Assembly: GCA_002707985.1 (NCBI GenBank) | Contig: PAOI01000014.1 | Span: 17,605-73,296, forward strand | Direction: 5' to 3' | From: Sphingomonas sp. | Lineage (GTDB): Bacteria > Pseudomonadota > Alphaproteobacteria > Sphingomonadales > Sphingomonadaceae | DNA length: 55,692 nt | In this document: in pieces, positions 47,183-55,692 of the stretch | Layout: every line of letters begins with the position of its first letter | How positions within the stretch are numbered: the stretch's first letter is position 1 | Notes under the pieces: model-generated | Databases searched by the model: none | What the model saw: the letters and a program-made list of their open reading frames with translations, nothing else | What the model was told of the DNA's origin: nothing | Position numbers and translations under genes: made by a program

Positions 47183-50053
47183 ATGAGTGAACTGCCCAAA
47201 ACATTCGACCCGGCCGAGATCGAGAAGCGCTGGTATGCCCATTGGGAAAGCGAAGGCCTGTTCCGGCCAGAGCGCCCGAATGCGGAGCCGTGGACGCTCG
47301 TAAACCCGCCGCCCAATGTGACGGGCAGCCTTCATATCGGCCACGCGCTCGACAATACGCTGCAGGACATTCTGGTCCGCCATGCCCGCATGCAGGGCAA
47401 GGACGCGCGCTGGGTGGTCGGCACCGATCATGCCGGTATCGCCACGCAGATGGTGGTCGAACGCCAGCTCAACGAAAAGCAGCAGAAACGCACCGATTTC
47501 ACGCGCGAGGAATTCGTCGCGAAAGTGTGGGAGTGGAAGGAAGAGAGCGGCGGTGCGATCACCGGCCAGCTCCGCCGGCTCGGCTGTTCGATGGACTGGG
47601 CGAACGAACGCTTCACCATGGACGAAGGCTTTACCAAAGCCGTGCTCAAGGTGTTCGTGGACCTCTATAATCAGGGGCTGCTTTACCGCGACAAGCGCCT
47701 GGTGAACTGGGACCCGGGCCTTGGCACCGCGATCAGCGACCTTGAGGTCGAAACGGTCGAAGTGAAGGGCAGTTTCTGGCGCTTCCGCTATCCGCTCGCC
47801 GATGGTTCGGGCAGCATTGAGGTGGCGACGACGCGCCCCGAAACCATGCTCGCCGATATGGCGGTGGCGGTGCATCCCGAGGATGATCGCTACAAGGCGC
47901 TGGTTGGCAAGCAGATCAGGCTGCCGATCACCGGGCGCCTGATCCCGATCGTTGCCGACGAACATGCCGATCCGGAACTGGGTTCGGGCGCGGTGAAGAT
48001 CACGCCGGGGCATGATTTCAACGACTTCGAAGTCGGCAGGCGCGCCGGGTTCAAGGCCGGTGAAATGCTCAACATGCTCGATGCCAAGGCTGCGGTGACG
48101 CAGACGGCGGACGGGCTGATCCCCGACGAATATCTTGGCCTCGATCGCTTTGAAGCGCGCAAGCTGGTGGTGCAGCGGCTGAAGGAGCAGGGTTGCCTGA
48201 TCCCGCATGTCACGAAGGACAAGGAAGGCAACGAGACCGAGCACGACGCTGAACCGCGCACGATCCAGACCCCTTTCGGCGACCGATCGAACGTGGTGAT
48301 CGAACCGTGGCTGACCGATCAATGGTATGTCGATGCCGCAACGCTGGCGAAGCCTGCGATCGAAGCGGTGCAGTCCGGCGCGATCAATCTGGTCCCAAAA
48401 AGCTGGGAAAAGACGTTTTTCCACTGGATGGACAATATCCAGCCATGGTGCGTGAGCCGCCAGCTATGGTGGGGGCATCGGATTCCGGCGTGGTATGCCG
48501 AAGACGGCAGCGTGTTCGTGGCCGAAAGCGAAGCCGAAGCGCAGGCGTTGGCGGGCGAAGGCGTAACGCTGACCCGCGACGAAGACGTGCTCGACACCTG
48601 GTTCTCGTCCGCGCTGTGGCCCTTCGCGACGATGGGCTGGCCCGAGGGTGCAGAAGACACCCCGTTCGTCCCGAGCGAAGGCTCTGCCGAGCCTGGTCGA
48701 GGCATCGAGGGACGTGCCGCAGGCGGTGCGCAGGGTGTCTCGACTGGGCTCGACACGAACGGTTCGGGAGGAGGCGTGCAAGCTATTCCCGAATGGAAGC
48801 GCCGCTATCCCAATGACGTCCTCATCTCGGGCTTCGACATCCTGTTCTTCTGGGATGCGCGGATGATGATGCAGGGTTTGCACTTCCTGAAAGAAGTGCC
48901 GTTCAAGACCCTGTATCTCCACGGTTTGGTGCGCGCTGCGGACGGATCGAAAATGTCCAAGTCCAAGGGCAATACGGTCGATCCGCTCGGCCTGATCGAT
49001 CAGTACGGCGCCGATGCGCTGCGCTTCTTCATGGCTGCGATGGAAAGCCAGGGCCGCGACATCAAGATGGATGAACGCCGTGTCGAGGGGTATCGCAACT
49101 TCGCGACCAAGCTGTGGAACGCGGCGCGCTTCTGTCAGTCGAACGGCATCGGCGCGAGCAGCAGCATCGAACCGCCGGTTGCCGATCTCGCGGTCAATCG
49201 CTGGATCATCGCGGAGACGGTGGCGTGCGTGCAGGCGATGGACCTCGCCTTTGCCGATATGCGCTTCGATGGCGCGGCGAACGCGATCTATCAGTTTGTC
49301 TGGAGCCGCTTCTGTGACTGGTATCTCGAACTGATCAAGCCGGTGCTGCAGGGCGGCGATGGGCCGAGCACATTCTCGGGCGACGAAATGCGCGAAGCTG
49401 CCGGCGCGCAGGGCGAAATCGCCGAAACGCGTGCCGTCGCCGGATGGGTGCTCGATCAAATTCTGGTCATGCTCCACCCGTTCATGCCCTTCATCACCGA
49501 AGAGCTATGGTCGAAAACCGGCGAGCGCGACTATGACCTGATCGTCGCCAAATGGCCGATGGCGGATGCACGCGCGCTCGATCCCGATGCCGCGCGCGAA
49601 ATCGACTGGCTGATCGAACTGGTGAGCGAAATCCGTGCCGCGCGGACCGAAGTCAATGTGCCGCCGGGCGCGCGCCTGCCACTGCATGTCGCCGATGCGT
49701 CGGAACTGACGCTGGCACGCCTGGAACGGCAGGGTGCGGCGCTGGCCCGCCTTGCGCGTGTCGATGTCGCCGGCGGCGATGCGCCTGCCGGCGGTGCGCT
49801 GCAGGTGGTGGTCGATGAAGCCACCTTTGCGCTGCCGATCGGCGATGTCGTCGACCTCGAAGCAGAACGCGCGCGCCTGTCCAAGGCGATCGCGGCGGCG
49901 GAGAAGGAGCGTGACAGCCTGTCCAAGCGGCTCGAAAACCCGGCGTTCGTCGAAAAGGCCAAGCCCGAGGCAGTCGAAAAGGCACGTGCCGATTTCGCGG
50001 ACAAGGCGGCGGAGGCGGAACGGCTTACTGCGGCGCTCAAGCGGCTGGGGTAA
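47183..50053 (+). CDS. valS: Valyl-tRNA synthetase with an in-frame repeat insertion
   Basis: A 956-residue class I synthetase attaching Val to tRNA-Val. HIGH is at about 52-55 ([11 protein letters not shown]), the editing domain runs about 170-400, KMSKS at about 590 ([11 protein letters not shown]), and a C-terminal coiled coil ([20 protein letters not shown]). Between [10 protein letters not shown] and [10 protein letters not shown], about 40 extra residues interrupt the catalytic domain, coded by a palindromic repeat element. The motifs around it are intact, so the enzyme is presumably functional; valS is essential. Confidence 0.96.
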   Translation: MSELPKTFDPAEIEKRWYAHWESEGLFRPERPNAEPWTLVNPPPNVTGSLHIGHALDNTLQDILVRHARMQGKDARWVVGTDHAGIATQMVVERQLNEKQQKRTDFTREEFVAKVWEWKEESGGAITGQLRRLGCSMDWANERFTMDEGFTKAVLKVFVDLYNQGLLYRDKRLVNWDPGLGTAISDLEVETVEVKGSFWRFRYPLADGSGSIEVATTRPETMLADMAVAVHPEDDRYKALVGKQIRLPITGRLIPIVADEHADPELGSGAVKITPGHDFNDFEVGRRAGFKAGEMLNMLDAKAAVTQTADGLIPDEYLGLDRFEARKLVVQRLKEQGCLIPHVTKDKEGNETEHDAEPRTIQTPFGDRSNVVIEPWLTDQWYVDAATLAKPAIEAVQSGAINLVPKSWEKTFFHWMDNIQPWCVSRQLWWGHRIPAWYAEDGSVFVAESEAEAQALAGEGVTLTRDEDVLDTWFSSALWPFATMGWPEGAEDTPFVPSEGSAEPGRGIEGRAAGGAQGVSTGLDTNGSGGGVQAIPEWKRRYPNDVLISGFDILFFWDARMMMQGLHFLKEVPFKTLYLHGLVRAADGSKMSKSKGNTVDPLGLIDQYGADALRFFMAAMESQGRDIKMDERRVEGYRNFATKLWNAARFCQSNGIGASSSIEPPVADLAVNRWIIAETVACVQAMDLAFADMRFDGAANAIYQFVWSRFCDWYLELIKPVLQGGDGPSTFSGDEMREAAGAQGEIAETRAVAGWVLDQILVMLHPFMPFITEELWSKTGERDYDLIVAKWPMADARALDPDAAREIDWLIELVSEIRAARTEVNVPPGARLPLHVADASELTLARLERQGAALARLARVDVAGGDAPAGGALQVVVDEATFALPIGDVVDLEAERARLSKAIAAAEKERDSLSKRLENPAFVEKAKPEAVEKARADFADKAAEAERLTAALKRLG
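48662..48762 (+). repeat. Palindromic repeat element inside valS
   Basis: The ends form an inverted repeat: CCGTTCGTCCCGAGC at the left and GCTCGACACGAACGG at the right, pairing 12 of 15. Inner parts (GAAGGCTCTGCC; TCGAGGCATCGAGG; CTCGACTGGGCTCGA) give further small palindromes. I recall such CCGTTCGT...ACGAACGG elements as common intergenic repeats in Sphingomonadaceae. Here it is read through in frame without stops. Confidence 0.7.
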
Positions 50054-50374
50054 ACCCGCTCGACACCGGATCTCAGGAACCATTTGCTTGCCCCGCTCCT
50101 GTCGTCGCAGGAGCGGGGGTCGGCGGCTGTTCGTGGTCGCTTGGTTAAGATAATCGAGCGCCGCGCCGGCGGTCCTGTCTCGCCGTGTTTCGCTAAGCTC
50201 ATGACGGAAAAGCGCTTTGGTCGTGCGCCGCATGGGACAAGAGCATTTGCGAATAGGGAAAACATATTAACCCTATAATTTAACGATCATTTTTCTAACG
50301 ATTTGTGGCCCTAAGCCTTATCTCCGACTTGTCAGTTGGGGCGGTCGGTCCGCTCCGATCCGGGGAAAAGAACA
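50054..50374. other. Intergenic region between valS and the PEP-CTERM gene
   Basis: It begins with a hairpin terminator. The last ~110 bases are AT-rich for this genome and include TATAAT (50274-50279), a likely -10 for the following gene, although no good -35 lies at 16-18 bp. No coding frame here is convincing. Confidence 0.45.
50091..50118 (+). terminator. Hairpin terminator after valS
   Basis: CCCCGCTCCTG, a six-base loop and CAGGAGCGGGG give an 11-bp perfect stem 38 bases after the valS stop. It lacks a U tract, so it may work as a weak terminator or 3'-end stabiliser. Confidence 0.6.
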
Positions 50375-51433
50375 ATGGGTCGCTCGAAATTTCTGCTCGC
50401 CGCATTGCTTGGTGCTGCGGCCATCGCAATGCCGCATCAGGCACAGGCGCAGGTGGTCACGGGGCTGGATGCGCTGCGCAACTGGAATCTGATCGTGCTG
50501 GGCGATCTCACTTCGTCTTCCGAAGTCGAAGGGCGCACCTATGTCACCGGCAATCTGACCGGGAACAGCTCCAACTATCAGATCAAGACGCCGTCCGACG
50601 CAACGGTGACCGGGCTTCCGGGGCTGACCGTGGTCGGTAATGTCACCGGCGGCGCAAAGAACCTCAACAATGGTTCGGGCGCAGTGGTCGGCGGCAATGT
50701 CGATAGCGGGTTCAATCTGAATGGCGCGCCGCAGACGGTGAAGGTCGGCGGCACGATCGCCAACACCAACGTCAATTCCAACACCGTCAATTCGGGACTG
50801 GCGACCAGCGATCCCAGCTTCACTGCCGATCTTCAGCTTCAGGCGAGCGTGCTAGACACCAGCATGCACGGATTGTCGCAGGATCTGGCGGCGCTCGATG
50901 CAAACAGCACCGCGACATTCAGCGGCAATCGCGGGACGTTCAACGCAACACCCGGCGCGGACGGCGTCGCCGTGTTTCAGATCAGCGCGGCCGATCTCGA
51001 CAAGATCGGCGAGATTCAGTTCAACGCCAATGGCGCCGACACGGTGGTCGTCAACGTCAGCGGCAAGGACATCACGCTGAACGACAATTTCCTCGGCGGG
51101 ACCAGCGGTCTGGGCGAGCATGTGATCTGGAATTTCAGCGAGGCCGAAACGCTCGATCTGTCGACGGCATGGGGCGGATCGATCCTGGCACCGGACGCGG
51201 ACGCGCATACGCGCAACTATGTCGAAGGTTCGGCGGTGTTCGGCAGTCTGGTGCAGGATGGCGAATTCCACCTTGGCACCTATGGCGGGAGCTATAACCC
51301 GCCCAGCAACCCCGGCGGCGGTGGCGGCGATCCGACGCCGGTTCCCGAACCGGGCACGATGCTGCTGTTCGTGATCGGCGCCGGCGGACTTCTGTACGTC
51401 GCGCGTCGGCGCAGGCAGATTGCCACCGCCTGA
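50375..51433 (+). CDS. Choice-of-anchor A family PEP-CTERM exported protein
   Basis: A 352-residue secreted protein. The signal peptide is about 1-27 (FLLAALLGAAAIAMPHQAQA). The middle (about 33-300) is the Ice-binding/choice-of-anchor A type domain: LRNWNLIVLGDLTSSSEVEG, DLDKIGEIQFNANGADTVVV, VIWNFSEAETLDLSTAWGGS, then SILAPDAD. The C terminus is a PEP-CTERM sorting tag: VPEPGTMLLFVIGAGGLLYV, then RRRR (about 326-348). It should be processed by an exosortase and attached at the surface. Confidence 0.88.
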   Translation: MGRSKFLLAALLGAAAIAMPHQAQAQVVTGLDALRNWNLIVLGDLTSSSEVEGRTYVTGNLTGNSSNYQIKTPSDATVTGLPGLTVVGNVTGGAKNLNNGSGAVVGGNVDSGFNLNGAPQTVKVGGTIANTNVNSNTVNSGLATSDPSFTADLQLQASVLDTSMHGLSQDLAALDANSTATFSGNRGTFNATPGADGVAVFQISAADLDKIGEIQFNANGADTVVVNVSGKDITLNDNFLGGTSGLGEHVIWNFSEAETLDLSTAWGGSILAPDADAHTRNYVEGSAVFGSLVQDGEFHLGTYGGSYNPPSNPGGGGGDPTPVPEPGTMLLFVIGAGGLLYVARRRRQIATA

Positions 51434-51460
51434 CGCTTCGCCGCTTGCATGCGGCGCGGC

Positions 51461-51479
51461 GCCCCGCCAATAGCGGGGC
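51461..51479 (+). terminator. Hairpin after the PEP-CTERM gene
   Basis: GCCCCGC, loop CAATA, GCGGGGC: a 7-bp GC stem, 28 bases after the stop and before the MATE gene. There is no strong U tract, so termination is uncertain. Confidence 0.5.
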
Positions 51480-51536
51480 GGGGGAGGTTGACGGGCGTCT
51501 TTTGTCCGTCACGTGCCTTCCGGCGCAGGGGGCGGC

Positions 51537-52985
51537 ATGGCATCGCGGGCGAAACAGGATCTGACGACCGGCCCGATCGGGCCGACGCTGCTGAAATTCG
51601 CGATCCCGACGCTCGCAACATCGGTGCTGCAATCGCTCAACGGATCGATCAACGCGGTCTGGGTCGGGCGATTTCTGGGCGAAGAGGCGCTGGCGGCCGC
51701 ATCCAACGCCAATCTCATCCTGTTTCTCACCATGTCGTTCGTCTTCGGCTTCGGCATGGCGGGGACGATCCTGGTGGGGCAGGCATGGGGGCGAAAGGAC
51801 GTTGACGGCGTTCGCCGCGTCATCGGCTCGGTGATCGGCGGGTTTCTGGCGCTTGCCGTGCTGATGGCCGCGCTGGGATGGATTTTCGCGCCGCAGATCC
51901 TCGATCTGATGGGAGTCGCCGCCGGAGCGCGTGAATTCGCGCTCACCTATTTGCGGATCATCTTCCTCGCCATTCCCTCGGGCATGGTGCTGATGGTGTT
52001 CATGATGGCGCTGCGCGGCACGGGCGACGCGATGACGCCGATGTGGGTGATGGGCATTTCGGCGGTGGTCGACTGCACGCTCAACCCGCTGCTTATTCTG
52101 GGTGTCGGGCCGTTTCCCGAAATGGGGATTGCCGGTGCGGCCACGGCGACGCTGATCACCAATATCGCGGGGCTGATCGGCACGTTGATCTATGTCTATG
52201 CGCGCGACTTGCCGGTGCGGCTGCGCGGGGCCGAACTTGCCTATCTGAAGCCCGATCCGGCACTGGTGAAGCGGATCATGGGCATGGGCCTGCCGATGGG
52301 CATGCAGATGATCGTGATGTCGCTGTCGTCGGTAACGATGCTGGGTCTCGTCAATCGCGAAGGCATCGATACTACCGCCGCCTATGGCGTCGCGCTTCAG
52401 CTCTGGACCTATGTGGCGATGCCCGCGATGGCGCTGAGCGGCGCGGTGAGCGCCATGGCGGCGCAGAATATCGGCGCGGGCAAATGGGACCGGATTTCGG
52501 CGATCACGCGCCATGGCGTGCTGTTCAATCTGGTCGGTACCGGAACGCTGGTCGCGCTGCTCGCCATCGCCGACCGACCGGCGCTGGCGCTGTTCCTGGG
52601 CGGGGACAGCCCGGCGCTGCCGATCGCGCAGCATATTCAGCTGATCGCTACCTGGAGCTACATCATCGCGGGCGTCACCATGGTGCTGTTCGGTACGGTG
52701 CGCGCCAATGGCGCGGTGTGGGTGCCGCTGATCATCCTGACGACGACGATGATCCCCATTCGGGTCGGATTTGCGGTGGCCGGGCAGGCGTGGCTCGGCG
52801 CCGATGCGATCTGGGCGGCGTTCCCGGCCAGCTCGGCAGTCAGCATGGTGCTCGCGCTCGCTTATTATCGCTGGGGCAAGTGGCGCAGGCCGAAGCCGGG
52901 GATGGCGCGTCCGACGCCGGATCGCGCGATCGAGGAAGCCAATGCCGCATTGGATCCCGACGGCAAGATGACTCCGACCGGCTGA
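51537..52985 (+). CDS. MATE-family efflux transporter
   Basis: A 482-residue, 12-segment membrane transporter. The N-terminal half shows LLKFAIPTLATSVLQSLNGS and VWVGRFLGEEALAAASNA; the second half repeats the pattern at IMGMGLPMGMQMIVMSLSSV with VALQLWTYVAMPAMALSGAV. Typical MATE antiporters export cationic drugs or metabolites using Na+ or H+. The start was chosen after AGGGGGCGGC. Likely transcribed alone. Confidence 0.92.
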   Translation: MASRAKQDLTTGPIGPTLLKFAIPTLATSVLQSLNGSINAVWVGRFLGEEALAAASNANLILFLTMSFVFGFGMAGTILVGQAWGRKDVDGVRRVIGSVIGGFLALAVLMAALGWIFAPQILDLMGVAAGAREFALTYLRIIFLAIPSGMVLMVFMMALRGTGDAMTPMWVMGISAVVDCTLNPLLILGVGPFPEMGIAGAATATLITNIAGLIGTLIYVYARDLPVRLRGAELAYLKPDPALVKRIMGMGLPMGMQMIVMSLSSVTMLGLVNREGIDTTAAYGVALQLWTYVAMPAMALSGAVSAMAAQNIGAGKWDRISAITRHGVLFNLVGTGTLVALLAIADRPALALFLGGDSPALPIAQHIQLIATWSYIIAGVTMVLFGTVRANGAVWVPLIILTTTMIPIRVGFAVAGQAWLGADAIWAAFPASSAVSMVLALAYYRWGKWRRPKPGMARPTPDRAIEEANAALDPDGKMTPTG

Positions 52986-53025
52986 GGCTTGCGCGCCGCG
53001 CCCGCGCCGCGCAGAAGCGCTCGCC

Positions 53026-53751
53026 ATGGCACAGCAAAAGTCCGTCAGAGAAACCTGCGAAGTCACCGGCATCGTCGGGCGCGAGGGCGTCGCGATCGTC
53101 GAAGGAGAGCGTGGCTCCGAACTCGTCTTTCAGCTTTTCCCGTGGCGCGCCGATCGCGGCAAGGTGGCGCTGTCGCGGCTGAGCGTGGTGGCACCGGGGC
53201 AGGAGAATATGGACGGCTGGTTCGAACGGTTGCCCCCGGGCGCACCGGTTTCGATCCGTGGGTTCCTGACCGAGGGCGATTCCGCCCATGGGCTGGTGAT
53301 GACGGCGTGGCTCGGACCGGCACGCGATCCGGCGCTCAATCCAGCGGTGCAGCGTTGGAATCGCGATCAGACGCTGAAGCATCCGGCGTTCAAGACCTTC
53401 GAATATGACATCGAGCATGACCGTTTCGGAGTCGAGGCGCGCTGGTCGGGAAAGCGCGTCTGGCTGGTGATCGAGCGGCCAGAGCGTGAAACGCTCAAGG
53501 CAATGGCCGATCTTGCCGCGCGGTTATTCGACGACAGCGAAGTGTGGGACATGCGGATCGCGACAAAGGTCCGGCGCGACATGCCCGGCACCCAGGCCGC
53601 CGATCGCATGCGGCTGAAGCGTGTAACGCTGATCGCGCGCGACAGCATCGAATTGCTGTACGATGACGGCGATGCGCTGGGCGGGCGCAATCTGATCGCG
53701 GAGATCGATCTGACGCGCGACATCGTGACGGGCGTCGACGTCATCGGTTGA
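53026..53751 (+). CDS. Conserved protein of unknown function (possibly DUF2262-like)
   Basis: A 241-residue soluble protein. The N-terminal 110 residues are beta-rich (CEVTGIVGREGVAIVEGERG). The C-terminal part (NPAVQRWNRDQTLKHPAFKT, FGVEARWSGKRVWLVIE, VWDMRIATKVRRDM) resembles the DUF2262 pattern loosely. No catalytic motif. It lies between MATE and hemB with short gaps. Confidence 0.65.
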   Translation: MAQQKSVRETCEVTGIVGREGVAIVEGERGSELVFQLFPWRADRGKVALSRLSVVAPGQENMDGWFERLPPGAPVSIRGFLTEGDSAHGLVMTAWLGPARDPALNPAVQRWNRDQTLKHPAFKTFEYDIEHDRFGVEARWSGKRVWLVIERPERETLKAMADLAARLFDDSEVWDMRIATKVRRDMPGTQAADRMRLKRVTLIARDSIELLYDDGDALGGRNLIAEIDLTRDIVTGVDVIG

Positions 53752-53791
53752 TGCCTTGCACGCCGCTTCGCGCTGGCGCAAAAGCCGGGCC

Positions 53792-54778
53792 ATGAGCCAT
53801 TATCCCGCGCTTCGCATGCGCCGCCCCCGTGCCGCCGGCTGGAGCCGCCGGCTCCATGCCGAAACTGTCCTGACGCCCGCCGACCTGATCTGGCCGCTGT
53901 TCGTGACCGAAGGCGATGGCGAGGAACCGGTTGCCACCTTGCCGGGCGTTTCGCGCTGGGGGCTGAACGGGATCGCCGATCGCGCGCGGGAGGCACGCGA
54001 TCTGGGCATTCCGTGCATCGCGCTGTTCCCCAATACGCCGCGTGACCTGCGCAGCGACCGGGGCGAGGAAGCGCTAAATCCGGACAATCTGATGTGCCGG
54101 GCGATCAAAGCGATCAAGCACGCCGCGCCCGAAATCGGCGTGCTGACCGATGTGGCGCTCGATCCCTATACCAGCCACGGGCATGACGGTCTGATCGACG
54201 ATTGCGGCTATGTGCTCAATGACGAGACTGCCGAGCTGCTCGTCGCGCAGGCGCTGGTTCAGGCGGGGGCCGGGGCCGATATCGTCGCGCCGAGCGACAT
54301 GATGGACGGCCGCGTCGGTCGCATCCGTGAAGCGCTGGAGGCGGAGGGCCATTGCAACGTCCAGATCATGGCCTATTCGGCCAAGTACGCGAGCGCCTTT
54401 TACGGCCCCTTCCGCGACGCGGTGGGCAGCCGCGGGCTGCTGCAGGGCGACAAGAAAACCTATCAGATGGACCCGGCCAATGCCGAAGAGGCGTTGCGCG
54501 AAGTCGCGCTCGACCTCGACGAAGGCGCCGACAGCGTGATGGTGAAGCCGGGCCTGCCCTATCTCGACATCATCCGACGGGTGAAGGACGCATTTCAGGT
54601 GCCGGTCTTCGCCTATCAGGTGTCGGGCGAATATGCGATGATCGAGGCCGCGGTTGCAGCCGGGGCAGGCGACCGCGACGCACTGGTGATGGAAACGCTG
54701 ATGGCGTTCAAACGCGCGGGCTGTTCGGGTGTCCTTACCTATCATGCGGCGCACGCCGCGCGGCTGATGGCGCAATGA
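53792..54778 (+). CDS. hemB: Delta-aminolevulinic acid dehydratase (porphobilinogen synthase)
   Basis: A 328-residue enzyme that condenses two 5-aminolevulinates to porphobilinogen in haem synthesis. The Schiff-base lysines are in MAYSAKYASAFYGPF (about 193-207) and DSVMVKPGLPYLDII (about 247-261). The metal-site loop reads DVALDPYTSHGHDG, without the cysteines of zinc enzymes, indicating a Mg-type enzyme as in other alphaproteobacteria. It overlaps the next gene by ATGA. Confidence 0.95.
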   Translation: MSHYPALRMRRPRAAGWSRRLHAETVLTPADLIWPLFVTEGDGEEPVATLPGVSRWGLNGIADRAREARDLGIPCIALFPNTPRDLRSDRGEEALNPDNLMCRAIKAIKHAAPEIGVLTDVALDPYTSHGHDGLIDDCGYVLNDETAELLVAQALVQAGAGADIVAPSDMMDGRVGRIREALEAEGHCNVQIMAYSAKYASAFYGPFRDAVGSRGLLQGDKKTYQMDPANAEEALREVALDLDEGADSVMVKPGLPYLDIIRRVKDAFQVPVFAYQVSGEYAMIEAAVAAGAGDRDALVMETLMAFKRAGCSGVLTYHAAHAARLMAQ

Positions 54779-55311
54779 TCCGTACCGAGCGGCTGGTCCT
54801 GAGGCCACCCGAGGATCGCGATTCGCCCGCGCTCGTCGCGATGCTGAGCGATCGGGAAGTGATGGAGCGACTGGTGCGCGACCCGAGCGTGGAAAGCGCC
54901 GAGCGCAGTCTGGTGCGGCATCGCGGCTATCGCCAGCAACATGGGCTGGGCTTCTGGGCTGTCGAGTTCGAAGACAAGGTCGTCGGCCTGTGCGGATTGA
55001 AGCCGGGTGCGGAAAATACTCCGATCGCCGGCGAGCTGGAAATCGGCTGGCTGTTTTCCAAGCCGGTATGGGGCAAGGGCGTCGCGCGCGAAGCGGCTGA
55101 AGCCAGCCTCAACTGGGCGTGGGAAAACCACCCGGCAATGCGCGTGGTCGCAATCACCGGCGCCGATCATATCGCCAGTCAGAAACTGATGGGAAAGCTG
55201 GGCATGTCACGACTTGCCGACGGCGATTTCCTCCACCCGCTGTACGAGGCGGACGATCCGATGGCGCGCAGCGTCACCTTTGCAATCGCGCGGCCAAAGC
55301 CCGCTGGTTAA
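54775..55311 (+). CDS. GNAT-family N-acetyltransferase
   Basis: A 178-residue acetyltransferase of the RimJ/RimL-like group. MIRTERLVLRPPEDRDSPAL at the start, GLGFWAVEFEDKVVGLCGL in the middle, LEIGWLFSKPVWGKGVAREA (about 92-111) carrying the acetyl-CoA-binding GKGVA turn, and IASQKLMGKLGM near the end. Translation is coupled to hemB by ATGA. The substrate cannot be deduced. Confidence 0.88.
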   Translation: MIRTERLVLRPPEDRDSPALVAMLSDREVMERLVRDPSVESAERSLVRHRGYRQQHGLGFWAVEFEDKVVGLCGLKPGAENTPIAGELEIGWLFSKPVWGKGVAREAAEASLNWAWENHPAMRVVAITGADHIASQKLMGKLGMSRLADGDFLHPLYEADDPMARSVTFAIARPKPAG

Positions 55312-55362
55312 TCGGGGCGAAAGCTTCGACAGCTATGGCTGAACGGTCGTGAAGGGGGAAAT

Positions 55363-55692
55363 ATGGCATCGTTGAGCGACGAAGCGGCACCGCCGCGACA
55401 TCGCCATGCCGGCTGGCTGTTCGTCGTCGCGATCCTTACCGGCTCGTTCCTGCTGTTCCTTGTCCAGCCGATGGTCGCGCGGATGGCGTTGCCGCGTCTG
55501 GGCGGGGCGCCCGCCGTGTGGAACAGCGCGATGCTCGTCTACCAGTTGTTGCTGCTCGCCGGCTATGCCTATGCCCATTGGCTCGGCCGGTTTCAGCCGC
55601 GGTTTCAGGCGGGCATCCATCTTGCGGTACTGACGCTTTCCGCATTCTGGTTGCCGATCGGGCTGATGGCGATTCAGCTGCCCGCCGATGCC
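55363..55692 (+). CDS. Membrane protein related to the spermidine-synthase family (partial)
   Basis: The first 110 residues of a larger protein cut by the window end. Membrane segments at about 17-38 (GWLFVVAILTGSFLLFLVQP), 54-72 (NSAMLVYQLLLLAGYAYAHW) and 84-104. The string FLLFLVQPMVARMALPRLGG with PAVWNSAMLVYQLLLLAGY is typical of fused MFS/spermidine-synthase-like proteins. The start follows GGGGGAA. Confidence 0.72.
   Translation, partial: MASLSDEAAPPRHRHAGWLFVVAILTGSFLLFLVQPMVARMALPRLGGAPAVWNSAMLVYQLLLLAGYAYAHWLGRFQPRFQAGIHLAVLTLSAFWLPIGLMAIQLPADA

Noticed and set aside
51135..53072. A 645-residue minus-strand open frame
   Set aside because: Rich in His, Arg, Gln and Asp and lying opposite the MATE transporter and PEP-CTERM genes, both clearly real.

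Overview
The window is high-GC alphaproteobacterial DNA, most likely from a member of the Sphingomonadaceae. The host gene order pcm - tolC - DUF2497 (PopZ-like) - valS, followed by hemB, is one I associate with that family (inference from memory, not a search). About 43.6 kb in the middle is an apparently complete, lambdoid-type temperate siphovirus prophage. It sits between two identical 41-bp copies of the 5' half of a tRNA-Cys gene (520-560 and 44069-44109).

Host left flank (1-560): a small zinc-ribbon protein and the intact tRNA-Cys (minus strand). Prophage left arm (561-6080, almost all minus strand): integrase, excisionase-like protein and about eleven small genes. Most of these overlap start-to-stop and are read from a leftward promoter next to the repressor gene. 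One plus-strand gene (5483-5719) lies antisense inside this operon. Immunity region (6021-6950): an S24/LexA-like repressor lies between two operator clusters (OL, two sites; OR, three sites) that share one 16-bp palindromic consensus. Early right/replication region (6950-17500, plus strand): a Cro-like gene, a CII-like gene, small genes, a sliding-clamp homologue (DnaN), a DNA methyltransferase, a CHC2/Toprim primase, a tandem GapR-like protein, a P4/D5-type primase-helicase, and then a cluster of GACGGAC/GTCCGTC repeats that may be the replication origin. A possible C4-type structured RNA with its own small gene lies antisense near 7.4-7.8 kb.

Late region (17.7-42.6 kb, plus strand): HNH nuclease, small and large terminase, portal, S49 protease, HK97-fold capsid, decoration and connector genes, tail tube, tail-assembly chaperone with a probable -1 frameshift, a lipoprotein moron with its own terminator, tape measure, tail tip, NlpC/P60-like peptidase, tail fibre and a 1186-residue tail spike. 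Lysis follows: N-acetylmuramidase endolysin, holin candidates, and an Rz/Rz1 spanin pair with Rz1 embedded in another frame of Rz. The right end (42.3-43.9 kb, minus strand) is a compact cargo cluster of five small genes, including an ASCH-domain protein.

Host right flank (44110-55692, plus strand): pcm, tolC, DUF2497, valS (carrying an in-frame palindromic repeat element), a PEP-CTERM choice-of-anchor protein, a MATE transporter, an unknown protein, hemB, a GNAT acetyltransferase and the start of a membrane protein related to the spermidine-synthase family.

The points most worth a second look are: integration that replaces the promoter side of tRNA-Cys, so that the tRNA now lies downstream of the integrase operon; the OL/OR operator set with a probably leaderless repressor; the candidate origin iterons; the antisense gene/RNA islands inside both early operons; the tandem GapR protein; and the palindromic element coding through valS.
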